From Heterobilharzia americana (lineage: Eukaryota > Platyhelminthes > Trematoda > Strigeidida > Schistosomatidae): 64,000 nt of DNA. This document shows, in pieces, positions 10,916-21,912 of the stretch (the first letter of the stretch is position 1; each line of letters begins with the position of its first letter). The notes under the pieces are model-generated. The model was not told the origin of the DNA, did no database searches, and saw nothing but the letters and a program-made list of their open reading frames with translations. The stretch spans positions 38,051,920 to 38,115,919 of the forward strand of contig OX104128.1 in the NCBI GenBank assembly GCA_944470555.2, given 5' to 3'. Position numbers and translations under genes: made by a program.

Positions 10916-12229
10916 ATAGTAATATCATTAATAACAATAATAATGATTATCTCAATGATAAGCATGATGGAAACAGCATAGTACTGTAGACACTTAGACA
11001 ATCAATGTAGGCCAAAACTTAGAATGATAAAAGTTACTTAATACTAAAGGGTGAAGTATACAGCTAATCATAGCCTAAGCAAATAACACATGAATATGAA
11101 AGGGGTGAAGAAGAGGATGATACTTGAATTTATATTTGAAGTCATTTATTAAGTTTTCTCCGGCCAAGACAGAGATAAAGACTTCACAAACTTTTTCTGC
11201 ACATGAGGACTAGGGTTGGTTTCTCTAATTTTGTGGAATGCGATAGATAATTTTGAACGTTTTGGCCTTATCTATTACATGACCATTATCGGGCGAATGT
11301 GACGGAATTGAACTTCACATTGACTTCACTTGTCCCTTTTCAAGTCAAGAGGGTTTGTTAAGCTGCCTAGTTGTATACCCATACGAGTAGCTGAAGAGAT
11401 AAATACACAGAGAAGTGTCAAAACCGGGTGGCTTGTCTTTTGTGTGAGCCGAATAGAAAATGACAAGTAATGGTTAGTAGAACAGAAAGTCCTTCTGAGG
11501 ACTGTAGAACAATATTAGTTATTGGGGTCCAGGTACATCTAGCTGACGATTCTCAATCGGGACCAAGATGAGTACAACATATTCAGGCGGTATATAGGCC
11601 TCCAAGTAGGAGCCTATCGGGTAACAGAGGTCAAGTAATTCAACCCTATATAGAAACGGAAAATTGCGAGTATCTAATGACAGCAATCACTCAAATTTGA
11701 CGAAGCAGTAAATTTAAATCAATCTCAATGACCTTAAGGTTGGAAACTATCAAGTTCATTTGCAGATACTATAGTAAAGATGATAATCTTGTCATATACT
11801 AGTCTCTAGGTTACCAGTATATCCTTAGTGGTTTGTGTATGCTACTAAATGTTCTGATGATAAGCACAGTATGCATATACACACACACACAAAACACAGA
11901 CTAAACTACACACGAAGTTTAATGATGTACCTGTTGAATATCCAATTATCAAAGCAAAACCTTCATTGCAGGTAGAACAAGTTATGTTGAGAATGTGATG
12001 AATTTGGTGAAAACACTGAAGTTTCTTCACCTTACAGAAAAATGAAGACAAGTAATATTTTTTTGTTCCTTTCAGTAATACTATGTCTATTCAGTTAATC
12101 AGGTACAATATAACTACTAATGTTTTTTATTCCCCAGTCGTATCATATTTTGTAGATGATTAATTATTATCTGAAGAAGTACACGATCAATAGAAACGAA
12201 GAAGTGACAAGTTTGATTACAACACAATC
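10916..12229. other. mostly unique sequence, one decayed SINE
   Basis: No coding exon recognised. It contains the Sm-alpha derivative at 11515-11662 and a short CA run near 11879-11891. Confidence 0.4.
11515..11662 (+). repeat. decayed Sm-alpha SINE
   Basis: GGTACATCTAGCTGACGATT is the start of the Sm-alpha hammerhead region, and CAGGCGGTATATAGGCCTCC with GGAGCC is its tail. The ribozyme is partly deleted. Confidence 0.6.
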
Positions 12230-12815
12230 TGATTTTCAGAGATAACTAGCCTTCAAGAACGACGTTCTGTTGGTAGGAAGGTTAGACGGAACTCTGAAAC
12301 GAAGTATGTGCGAGAAAGCCAACATCCACATACACATTAATTTAGTGCCATGTCTGGTCAATACACGGGGAAACTGATGAAAAAATTAGAAAACCGTGCC
12401 AAGGATATTTGCTCCGATGATGGTATACAGAAACAGTTTGGCGCCAACTGTGACTTGCTTCATACGAATGGCTATCCAACAAAATTCGTAATTATGGATA
12501 TGAATGTTATGAAGGTTAAGATAACTATGTCATTTCGTAGATTCTTCAGAGCGGAATTTTAAACTTTTTCTAAGTTTCGTTGCCTCATCTTTTCTTTATT
12601 TTTCAGTGATAATCCACACTGCCTGCTAAGCTGTTCAGAGGTTAGATTGCAGAATAAAAGGAAGGACAGACGGTGGTTTGGATACTACTGTCTATAGAAA
12701 ACTGACACATTCTATCAGGTATCTAGACTTTGAGTCATCTCATCCAATATCAATTGAAGCAGGTTTAGTCAAGTGTATATTTGTTGGAGCTAAAAATCTG
12801 AGAAGTCAGCACAAG
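12230..12815 (+). mobile_element. Penelope-like element, part 1
   Basis: Plus-strand PLE remnant. One frame reads ENRAKDICSDDGIQKQFG and HTNGYPTKFVI (after the palm). Another reads TDGGLDTTVYRKLTHSIRYL and SSHPISIEAGLVKC (thumb). The blocks are out of the usual order, so two pieces may be joined here. A 280-bp LTR-like element interrupts the PLE at 12816, and it resumes after 13095. Confidence 0.75.
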
Positions 12816-13095
12816 TGTAGTGAGCGTTGCTGACCAGAAGATATATAAGAAGTATATGTTGAGAGAGCGACAGAAATCATAGGCAATTACCAGCAATGGG
12901 TGAAGATTCTCCCCAGAGAAACCCAAAAGACAATTTGAGCGTATTAAGTGCAAATCAAGATGGAAGCAGAAGAGGAAATGAAGCACATTGTGCAAATGAC
13001 TGTCTTAGTGGAAGGTGTCCAATATTTGATGACTACTGTACAATATATCGAAGATAGACATTCCTCCCTTCGTCTCCCTCTTGTCGTTTCCTACA
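12816..13095 (+). repeat. 280-bp LTR-like element, copy 1
   Basis: Begins TGTAGTG and ends CCTACA, so it has TG...CA ends with a five-base inverted match (TGTAG/CTACA). An element of identical length lies at 21633-21912, about 85% identical by eye. Near the 5' end is a TATA-like ATATATAAG. No internal retroviral domain is present, consistent with a solo LTR; the strand is nominal. The flanks ACAAG and CTAGG do not make a clean target duplication. Confidence 0.6.
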
Positions 13096-13790
13096 CTAGG
13101 ACCTAAAGAGTGATTTGAAACATACAGGAAGCACTAATAATTACTAATTACCCTCTACCGTTTACTAAGAAATTCGCACGAACACAAAGGAAATGAAATA
13201 ATAACAGTAATACGAGTGGAAAGGAGTTCACAGCCTCCATTGTGTTACCCTATAACGAAGGAACATCAGAAAATTTACGTAGGATCTTCATCGAAGCCGG
13301 AATTATATAGTATTTTAACGTGCAAACTCACTCGGAGATATGCTTTGTCAGCCTACGGATCTGATAGATTCAATTGAGTAAAATAATATGACCTACCAAA
13401 TTCCATGTAATGAATGTGAGGTCAAGTACACAGGTCAAACTAGTCGGTCGAGTGATTTATATTAGCGGAATATAGGAAGATAGTTAAGTGTGGAATGATG
13501 GACCCGAATAAGATCAATAATGTCGACAAACCTCAGTTATAGCAATCCATGAATTGACACACAATAGGATGGGATAAAACCACTGTATTTAAATCGAATA
13601 TAATTAAGTGAAGAGGGAGATTGATTACTACATCTTTGTTCATCGAATCAGCCAACACCCAACATATGTAGCAGAAATGATGCCACACCCATAACACATG
13701 TAATAGAGATGATGAGATATGTATATGACAGATACTGGAAATCTTATTATCAATGGAAACAAAGAATATAAGGTGACGGGACTGTAAAAA
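13096..13790 (+). mobile_element. Penelope-like element, part 2 with GIY-YIG remnant
   Basis: Continuation of the PLE after the LTR-like insertion. ASIVLPYNEGTSENLRRIF is the linker block. MTYQIPCNECEVKYTGQTSR (about 13388-13447) is a good GIY-YIG core. Downstream, decayed blocks keep HVYDRYW-like sequence. Multiple stops. Confidence 0.78.
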
Positions 13791-14460
13791 TCGATTGTTG
13801 AAATAGGCGTAATTACATTGATGTGATTATGAGAGATTATAATTTATGCTGGAAACGTCATCAAATACATGATAGTGCATCAAGTAAACAAATCTTTTAA
13901 GCTGTAACTTTTTATAACTATCACTTTTAATCTTGTGTAATTGCTTTATTGATTTCTGAAGCTTATCATCTTTATAACTTAAAACCTACAGACATTTTTC
14001 AGCAATAGTCCACCATTTGATTGAATTTTTAGTTGATATGTTAGATTGGAGCCAAAGGCGAAGACCCAGTTGAAAAGGAATATATTTTTTTGCTCAGTCA
14101 GTGTTTTATTCTAAATGTCTAAATAGGGAAAATAGATGATTGATGTACATTATTCCTTGCTAGCGATAGCACTGTGGAAATAGTTATGATTCGAAAACTG
14201 TAATGGCTGTTAACAACGCACGGATATCGAGCGTCAGCCACCAGCATTCAACAATCTTCCAGTTGATTCTCGACCCAAATAATTAATGCAGAAGATATAA
14301 TGAACGTGTGGAAATGTATATTGGGGTCGGAAGACCAAAGATGATAACAAGGGAAAATATATGTAATATATAGATACTTAACTGTTTAAAATACTACTAT
14401 TTGATTGATTGGTCCACCATCTGTCTAGCTATACAGGTGATAACATAAAGTACATTTTCA
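13791..14460. other. no gene recognised
   Basis: AT-rich sequence with no coding or repeat signal that I can name. Confidence 0.4.
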
Positions 14461-14697
14461 AGTTGGTATTCATCGTAGACTGACATCAGTTGGAGGAACA
14501 ATGGGAACCTGGAAGCATTAAACAGCTGTTTCGCCCTAGTATGGGACTCTTCAGCAGTGCGCACCCACCACCCCGGTAGGGGTCGAACTTGCGACCTTCT
14601 GGTTCCGTGACCAGCACGTTAATACTGAGCCACTGGGTTGGTATCCAATCATCCACATTTCCTACTTCGGTCAGTTCACGACATAGCACAACCGAAC
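14461..14697 (-). repeat. SINE-B copy 2 (minus), with hammerhead
   Basis: Minus-strand copy, head-to-head with copy 3. The hammerhead at 14515-14562 keeps a legal core box (CTGAAGA), stem II GTCC/GGGC, GAAA and AGCTGT. The cleavage triplet is GTT rather than GTC and stem I is partly mispaired. The tRNA-like head has an A-box-like GTGGCTCAGTAT and a degraded B-box near 14580-14590. Confidence 0.8.
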
Positions 14698-15125
14698 TAG
14701 TGCTTATCGGTGACTAGCTTCGAGAGGTGATTCCCGGAGTTCCAATGATAAGTCGTGACCAGTGGGGCTAGCCTGACGGTCTTAAGGACAGTTGATCAAC
14801 GATGACATTGGGGTGGCCGTCGCGCTATGCTGTGAACTGAGAGAAGTTGGAAATATGGACTATTGAATTTCGACTCACTGCCTCAATCGAAACGTGTCGG
14901 CCACAAAACCTAAAGGTCCTGTGTCCCACCCATACAGGGGTCAAGGGTGTTCACTGTTGACCAGTCTCATACTAGGATGAAACAGATGTCCAGCGCTCTC
15001 AAGTTTCTGATTCTCCTCCATGTGATGTCAGTCTATGATGAATATCAACTTCAAATGGAAGGAAAGATTGACAACTGAATCCATGTTTACACCTGTTACC
15101 CGTAACACGGAACAAAGATGGTTGA
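14698..15125 (+). repeat. SINE-B copy 3 (plus)
   Basis: Full-length copy beginning near GGTGACTAGCTTCGAGAGG. The hammerhead region at about 14951-14997 has the same decayed core (TTGACCA) as copy 1. Copies 1 and 3 also share internal changes and the extra 3' tail, so they come from one subfamily. The tail joins PLE 3' UTR at about 15126. Confidence 0.82.
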
Positions 15126-15370
15126 TGTTAATTTCTCGATGTACTATTATTTTCGCTGTATTGATTTTCATCGTTATTCGGCCTTCGTACTTGACCTCTT
15201 CTCATTTTTCACCCCTTACCTAATGAATTTTCATATAAATACCTATGACAAATATATGTGTGATCAGATAGTTCGAAATGTGTTGCGCAAATGCATTACA
15301 CGGTTCAGATAATATACATCTTTTTATTGTTTTGTCTAAGCTGATAAAGGGAATTAACTGTTTTAAATAT
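15126..15370 (+). mobile_element. PLE 3' untranslated segment, solo
   Basis: Matches the minus strand of 885-1096: CGATGTACTATTATTT at the start, CACCCCTTA in the middle, GATCAGATAGTTCGAAATGT and ACGGTTCAGA towards the end. No PLE coding sequence is attached on this side. It directly follows the SINE-B tail. Confidence 0.65.
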
Positions 15371-15609
15371 ACGTCTTTATAATCCAATCCACCCAATGCT
15401 CAACTTATTCAACTCTATCAGGTCAAATCCTGAAGTTTTTAAGTAGTATATATATATCAGTAGTCTGGTACCCAATATTTTCTTAGCTATCATTTCACCT
15501 TTTGGGGTACATCAAATTGAAGAGTAACCTTTATCATATTCTAGAAGAAAATCTCTGTGTAGTTGTAAGGTGGTGAGCCAGAACAATCTAATTAATTATA
15601 TTGTAATAA

Positions 15610-15920
15610 TGTATAGTGGCTAGCAGTGGAATCCAGGATGCGCAGTTCTTCCTATTTGGGATTCGTCAGCTGGATGTACCTGCCTCCTAGTGAGTGATGT
15701 TGTTCCCACCGGGATTCGGACTCGTAGGTGATCGCTTCAAACGCTACAGCGTTATCCACTAAACTACCGAGCCACGATAGCTACTTATTGTGTGACGGGT
15801 ATAGTTTTAGAGTTATTGCTTGTATTATACCGTCATTGATTGGAATGAATTGATAAGTCTCTGTTGGCATATGGGCTCCTATTCGGATACCACGATATTG
15901 CTTGTGTTTTGTTAACTATA
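15610..15920 (-). repeat. Sm-alpha SINE, near full length
   Basis: On the minus strand: head GTGGCTCGGTAGTTTAGTGG, B-box-like GAGTCCGAATCCCGG, then the hammerhead region near 15630-15680. Stem I ATCCAG/CTGGAT and core box CTGACGA are intact, but stem II ends GGAAG and the GAAA box reads GAAC, so it is probably inactive. The 3' tail lies near 15840-15912. Confidence 0.88.
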
Positions 15921-18889
15921 TAGTAATGATGTAATACAACAAGCAATAACACTAAATCTAATTAATTCTTGCTTTCGACTTAAAAGTAACCATTAACCAT
16001 ACAAACAGAATTGTTGTCTATTTCTTTACACAGGTAAGAGTCTCTTGACAATTGGCACTATCTTGTAGGAATACGAATAGAAATTCACTTCCGGCATACC
16101 TATGTTATAGCATGTACAGTGTACTACTCTGCAATAACCATTTCGTCTGAAAGTATTGTTCTGAGAGTTAATTGGTTGAAAAACTACACGCTACGAATTC
16201 CATACTGTCATACTTATTGGTTGGAATAAACCTATTATTACTATTGTTGTTGTCATTATTATTATTGATAAGAAATATTCTTACTTTATTTGGGCACTTA
16301 CCATAATACTGTACTGATGTATGTGCATATATTGTTAATTGACAAGTGGAAAACAAAAAAATTAACCGAAATCTAACATGACTGACTTCAAAATTTTAGA
16401 AGGTAGTCTAGACTATTACATTGTCATTATTTGTTTTTGTTTTCATTATCTCAAGGTCATACAATCGTACTATGCATATTAACTCAATAAAATAAGTGAG
16501 TGAAATGTGTAGCATTATTCCCTGTGTGTTATTTATGAAATAAGATGAAATGGTTTCTCAGACATCAATAATGCTATTTGCTTTCTGAATAATCTTTCTT
16601 TAAAATAACTTCAATAGAAATTATTATCGTCTTTAAATTAATCAAAAGTTGCTTCGTGTTTTATAACTTTATATTGAGAAGAAATAGTAAAGATATGATA
16701 CAGTTTTGATAAAGTAATTAGTAAGTGCAAGCAAGTTTTCAAATAAAGCGCCTATTGAACATTGAAAAAAGTTATTATACATTTTGGTAAGGTAGCCATA
16801 TTATATAACGTAAAATGTTCATATTAAACACGTCAATTGATTATATAGATGATAATAATAATGTTTTCTCTTTAGCAGAAACTCATTCTCCTTGTAAAGT
16901 ACCATATTAAAAGAGGGGACTATTATTTTATGACATATTTTAAGTATAGATTACGTTTAACGCTGAATGTGCAATCATCTAATATAAGGCAGACAAATTT
17001 CTGTAGCTCTTCATACCTTTCTATAAGTACACACAAATATCTAAGTATACAAAATAAAAGTTAAGGTTAATTTGAGATAATAAATACTTGTAGAAGATCC
17101 ACTACTGATTTTAAATATACAGCGGTGAGTTGAGTTTACAAATATGAACGTTTTGCTAAAAACAGGTGTGAATTTCCAATATTAAGAATTCTGATATCAT
17201 ACTTTATTGTAATCTGTTACTTGTACATTGACTAAATTTAACGGACTCTGACCAAGAATTCTCCACATCCGGTTCAACACGTGTGCTGAACCGTAGTAGG
17301 TTACCTTCGTTTTCAGAGATCAATGTGATTGTATAAATGGAAATTGTTATGATCCTCGGTATGTGACGATACAACGCTCCAGTGTGATGCGATTAACGAT
17401 AGAACAATGACCTCTCAACTTGATATTCAACTGTCACCAGAAGACGATGAGATTGGAAGTATATTACTTCAACCGAATCATAATAGCCGAAAATTTAGTC
17501 GTTTATATATCCTTCGATGACCTTAGCCAGGGAGAACAAAATAATGTATTAAAAGTGTAGAATGGACCAATCAGCGTTTAATATCTTAAACTGTGGTAAG
17601 TAACAGAGCATGGCGCAAAAAGGGAGTGAAAACAAGGTTTAAATTTTACAATGATAATATAAACATATACTCTTAGGGATTAGTCATCCCAAACAGAAAT
17701 GGTAAAATTTATTAAAGCCGCTATATTATTCACAAATAAGTGAAATGTACATGCCTATTTATTTGAAAAGTTTAAAAGCTACATAGTATACCTACTTCTT
17801 AAGCCACAGTTTGTATTCATAAATAGTTCAGAAATAACTTTCAATTTATTCAGTAAAGATTATTTATTGTATTGTTTAAAACGGAATCCTAATGAAGTAT
17901 GAGCACTAAAAGGACATCTTGAAGATCTTAAAAATCTTGGTTGTGAAGTGTTGTTCCATAAAATATATAAGAGAAGAGACACTATCTAGAAATATAAGTG
18001 TTAGTAAGCCGTTGTTTTAGTAAAATTATCCTCAAGACTTTGACTTTATGCATAATCAACAAATGGTTAGGAGAATTGAGAAGCTACACTTCCATAGTTG
18101 CCACTGACTAAATCAGCTTCCTTTGAACTGAAAACTCTTTATACACTTTTTATTTGAAATTGAAGATTTCAGTTGTCTAATCAATGACAGCAGTGAATTG
18201 GACTCCCGTAATAGAAGCTAAGAAAGCATGATTGTTATAAGAGCATTTCCATAGGAAGAGTGGTTTCTATGGAAGTTTGGATAAATAATGGCATTTAGCG
18301 GACAGTAAAGTGTGTGTGAGAGAAAAAGAGTAATTTAAAGAAAGGGCGTTCAATAAAGAATCAGAGGAGATTGGCCTATATCTCGTACTTGATATAAATT
18401 CATCCTTTCTGAGTAGTAGGAGAATGAAAAGAGACTACTGTTTAGTATAACTTCACTTCCATTGTTTGATTGTCTGTTACTGTTGTCTAATGTACATCAC
18501 TTAAACATTGTAGTCATACGCCACTGGACTACAGCATCAATCATATTACATTACCAGTAGATAACGTTAATCTTATGGGGATGAAGGTAATGTAATAGAG
18601 CCACTTAGCGTCCACAGATGAAGTGCAGAAAGAATGCTCTAGTCTCAAACTACTAAACGCGATGATAAAACTACGCCAGACTAAACAAGTTGCAGCAGAA
18701 GGATGGAAATCACTTAGCAGGTAAATGACAATAACTTTGAGGTAGTAGAGATAATTTGTAGCTGAAGACGAAGAAGAAAACAGTTTGAAGTTCTCTGAGC
18801 TTTAAGGCTTGTTCCTAGATATTTCATTACAACACTAGACTACTTCATACAGGAGTGAAGTATTTTCAAGTTACATAAATGTTTATACT
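15921..18889. other. 3-kb unique AT-rich stretch, no gene recognised
   Basis: No exon, LINE or PLE block was recognised on either strand. A near-palindrome, GGTTCAACACGTGTGCTGAACC with one off-centre mismatch, lies at about 17271-17292. Confidence 0.4.
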
Positions 18890-19700
18890 GGATATTCGCT
18901 GGCCTTGGACGCTATTGGTTTGTGGTGCGGGGTGAACTTTTTTATCAGACGTTGATCTTAGTATTTGTTATTATCATTTGACGCATGTTGTTGTCCTGAT
19001 TTCTAATTTGCTTGAGTGATTTCCTGTCGAATGATTCCTTTTTAATAGTTCATATATTGGCTAAAAATCTAAGTGTCCACTGACTACTATTTGATTAGAA
19101 AACCATTCTTCCAAGAATTGTCTTGGAGTTTTTAGGTTTGCGTGTTGTAGTATCTTCCCGTTATTCTAATCAAAGTTGTGGTTGGGCTCATCTATATGCA
19201 TCGAAATCAGCTTTGATTTATCATAATCACTGGTTTATTTAACGACTAGACTTGCCAACATAGCGATGTGGACAGTGTTTGCAACCAATTTTGTAGATGG
19301 TATTTGTCTTATCTTATTTGCATAATGGATTCTTGACTTTCTATAAGATATTCTACAGGGATTTGGTTGATTTGTATGCCATTTTGATACCAAATGAATG
19401 AAGTAGTCAGTTTCTAAGATATCTCTGATATTTAGTAAAGTGAACTGAGATAATTGTCCTAACTTCTCTTCTGTTGATGAAATTGATTCGATAGTCACTG
19501 CTTGTGATGTTTATCTTCTGACTTCCGTAGTTTTTCAATATGGCAATGACTCTTAACACATATGAGTAGTTCTCGTACACAACACTTATCAGATGTTCAT
19601 TTATTGCTGTTGTAGTCTAAAACTTGATCTTTGTATATCACCTTCTTGAACACATAAGCCTGTTAGGTTTCATCGTTTAAGTAAATACCTTGTAACTATT
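18890..19700 (-). mobile_element. Penelope-like element, thumb and GIY-YIG remnant
   Basis: Minus-strand PLE. The frame at 19498-19235 includes NTIYKIGCKHCPHRYVGKSS in an adjoining frame, the GIY-YIG core (YKIxC...YVGxSSR). Upstream on the minus strand, NEHLISVVYENYSYVLRVI and ILKNYGSQKI resemble the PLE thumb; downstream, DFDAYR is the decayed end of the endonuclease. Frame shifts make it a pseudogene. Confidence 0.75.
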
Positions 19701-20280
19701 TCACCAACAAAAGAAATAGTATACTCGATTTGATAGCATAAATATACACTAAACGTCTTTTTTAGCAGCTACATTTCTCTCCCACTATGAAACAAAGAAT
19801 TATGTTCATAGATTTGATAAACGCATAGCTAAAAGGTCTAAGTACCGTCCATTGTATGAAGGACAAGAAAATGACCTTTTTGTATACCATAGATCTTCAA
19901 GAAGGTTCAACATTGTAATACACTTGAATAAACTGGTTATCGTTTTCGCTTCAATGACACATTTAAACACAAACTGCGTGATATCACTACCAAACAGAAT
20001 TTTTAAATGATCCTTTCGAAAGACTAATATATTGACTAACTGATTGATAAACTTATGTTTGATTTATTGCCAAGTATATGATTAATAGTCAATTCTCGGG
20101 AACACTGCAACTTAACAAAATCAAATAATCCAATATCATGACCATCGGTGTAAACAAAATCAGATCTAAATGTACCTATAAATGATTTCACCAGTTAGAA
20201 AAAAGTTTGTCTCTATCTGTCTCACTTGTCAACAACTAGTATTAAATAGTTGATGTTACTTTCATACACAATAACAATAC
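19701..20280. other. no gene recognised
   Basis: AT-rich sequence without a nameable signal, ending in ATT repeats that belong to the next RTE tail. Confidence 0.4.
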
Positions 20281-20490
20281 TTATTATTATTTATTATTAG
20301 TCCCTTGGGTTCCTAGTGGAACATAGGGCTTCAGTAGCACGTCTCCAGTGACCTCTGTTCTCTGAGATCTTTTGAACCTGGTTCCACGACAGCCCAGAAG
20401 CTTTCATTTCCTCCTCACACGACCTCCTCCATGTCACCCTCGGACGTCCAACTCGTCGCTTCCCATGGGGATTCCACTCGAGGGCCTGAC
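20281..20490 (-). mobile_element. RTE/SR2-like LINE 3' end, intact frame
   Basis: The best preserved copy of the RTE C-terminus in the window: QALEWNPHGKRRVGRPRVTW, RRSCEEEMKASGLSWNQVQK, then ALCSTRNPRD and the stop. The GKRRxGRPRxTWRR block marks RTE-type LINE ends. The 3' tail is (AAT)n. Sharply truncated at 20490. Confidence 0.88.
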
Positions 20491-20512
20491 ATAACAATAC
20501 TTAAATTCATAT

Positions 20513-20580
20513 TATAGTGGCTGGCTTCAGGAAAGATAAATCATGTGCAGATCAAATTGCAGCGCTACACTACTTTAGGT
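20513..20580 (+). mobile_element. RTE RT fragment, opposite strand
   Basis: Short plus-strand piece encoding VAGFRKDKSCADQIAALHY, the RT block also found at 8.7-10.2 kb and 49.2 kb. It is inverted relative to the 3' end at 20281-20490, as expected from an inverted 5' truncation. Confidence 0.75.
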
Positions 20581-20640
20581 TGGATTTCATCATGGTCTGA
20601 CATGAATTATCAAACTTCCACAAACCTCAAGACAATTAAT

Positions 20641-21010
20641 CTAGCGCTCATTGGTGACTAGGTTCCAGAGGTGATTCCTGAAGTTCCAATGAGAAGTCGC
20701 TTAACAGTGGAGTCAACCAAGTTGGACATGAGGGCACTTACTCAACGAAGACATTGGATATAGGTCACGCTATGTCGTGAACTGACCGAAGTAAGAAGTG
20801 TGGACGATTGAATTTCAACCCAGTGACTCAATGGTAACATGTTGACCACAGAATCTGAAGGTCCTGGGTTCGATCGCTGATGGGATGGGGTCATGGGTAC
20901 GCACTAGTAAGGAGTCTCATACTAGGACGAAACAGTGGCTGTCCAGTGCTCCCAGGTTTCCAGTGCTCCTTCATCTGATGTCAGTTCATGATAAATACCA
21001 ACCTAAAAGC
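20641..21010 (+). repeat. SINE-B copy 4, full length
   Basis: Clearest example of the layout: 5' block (GAGGTGATTCCTGAAGTTCC), A-box-like CAGTGACTCAATGGTAACAT, B-box-like TGGGTTCGATC, then the hammerhead region at about 20900-20950 and a tail ending near ATAAATACCAACC. The core box is damaged (CTAGTAAGGA) and two bases are added in stem III (CAGTGGCTGTC). Stem II strands and GAAA are intact. Confidence 0.82.
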
Positions 21011-21632
21011 AACGAATAAATCTCCACAAATGTAAATATTATTCACAAAATGGTTATATTCTTTATGATAAGAAAGTGGGTTGAAATACTAAATATGATG
21101 GTGTACACTATCACAGTTGAAATGAAGAATAAAAAATATTCAGTCTTTGGCTCTAGTATACGATAATATCATGTGAATTGTGAGTTCTCTATACACTTTG
21201 CAGTCCCTAGAAATAGAGTCTTGAATGTAGGTTTAGGTCGACAGGTAACCAATTTGTTGCAGATAGATACCTTCATCTTAGTCAATAGTAATGTTCGTAT
21301 TGAGACTAGAATCCACCTATAGTAATATTGAGATATCCATATGTGGAAGACATACGAAAATGGAAGCTGGTGAATTTAGTTACGTAAAGTCAATGGTAAA
21401 TTACAAACCCTATGTTGTGAATTTGTATAACAATCAGATAAACAGTATAAAAACAATGCAGATGTGAAATAGCTGAATTTTAGTCAATAAATGGTTCAGG
21501 CAACTAGCTGAAACTTTTATGTGGTAGTCATGCCTATGTACAGTGACATTGCAATCAAGATACACCGGCTGGAACGATTTGTCCTTGTGAGTTTATCCCA
21601 TCATGTTAGAAAAGCCATTTGAAAAGTAGTAG

Positions 21633-21912
21633 TGTAGTGGGCACTGCTGATCAGAATGAATATAAGTAGTGTATATTGAGACGTAGGCAGAAATCATAGG
21701 TAATCACCAGTAATAGGTAAAGATTCTACAAAGCAAAATCCAAGAGACAATGTAGGCGTATTAAGAGCAAATCGAGATGAAAGCAGAAGAGGAAATGAAG
21801 CACATTATGCAAATGACTGTCTTAGTGGAAGGTGTCCAATATTTGATGACTACTGTACAATATATCGATGATAAGCATTCCTTTCTTCGTCTCAATCTTG
21901 TCGTTTCCTACA
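21633..21912 (+). repeat. 280-bp LTR-like element, copy 2
   Basis: Same length and ends (TGTAGTG ... CCTACA) as 12816-13095. A TATA-like GAATATAAG lies near the start. No internal coding region is attached. The flanks (AGTAG before, GTAAT after) give no exact duplication. Consistent with a solo LTR of an unidentified LTR retrotransposon. Confidence 0.6.

Noticed and set aside
17271..17292. near-palindrome around CACGTG
   Set aside because: Single occurrence without associated gene or repeat; likely chance.
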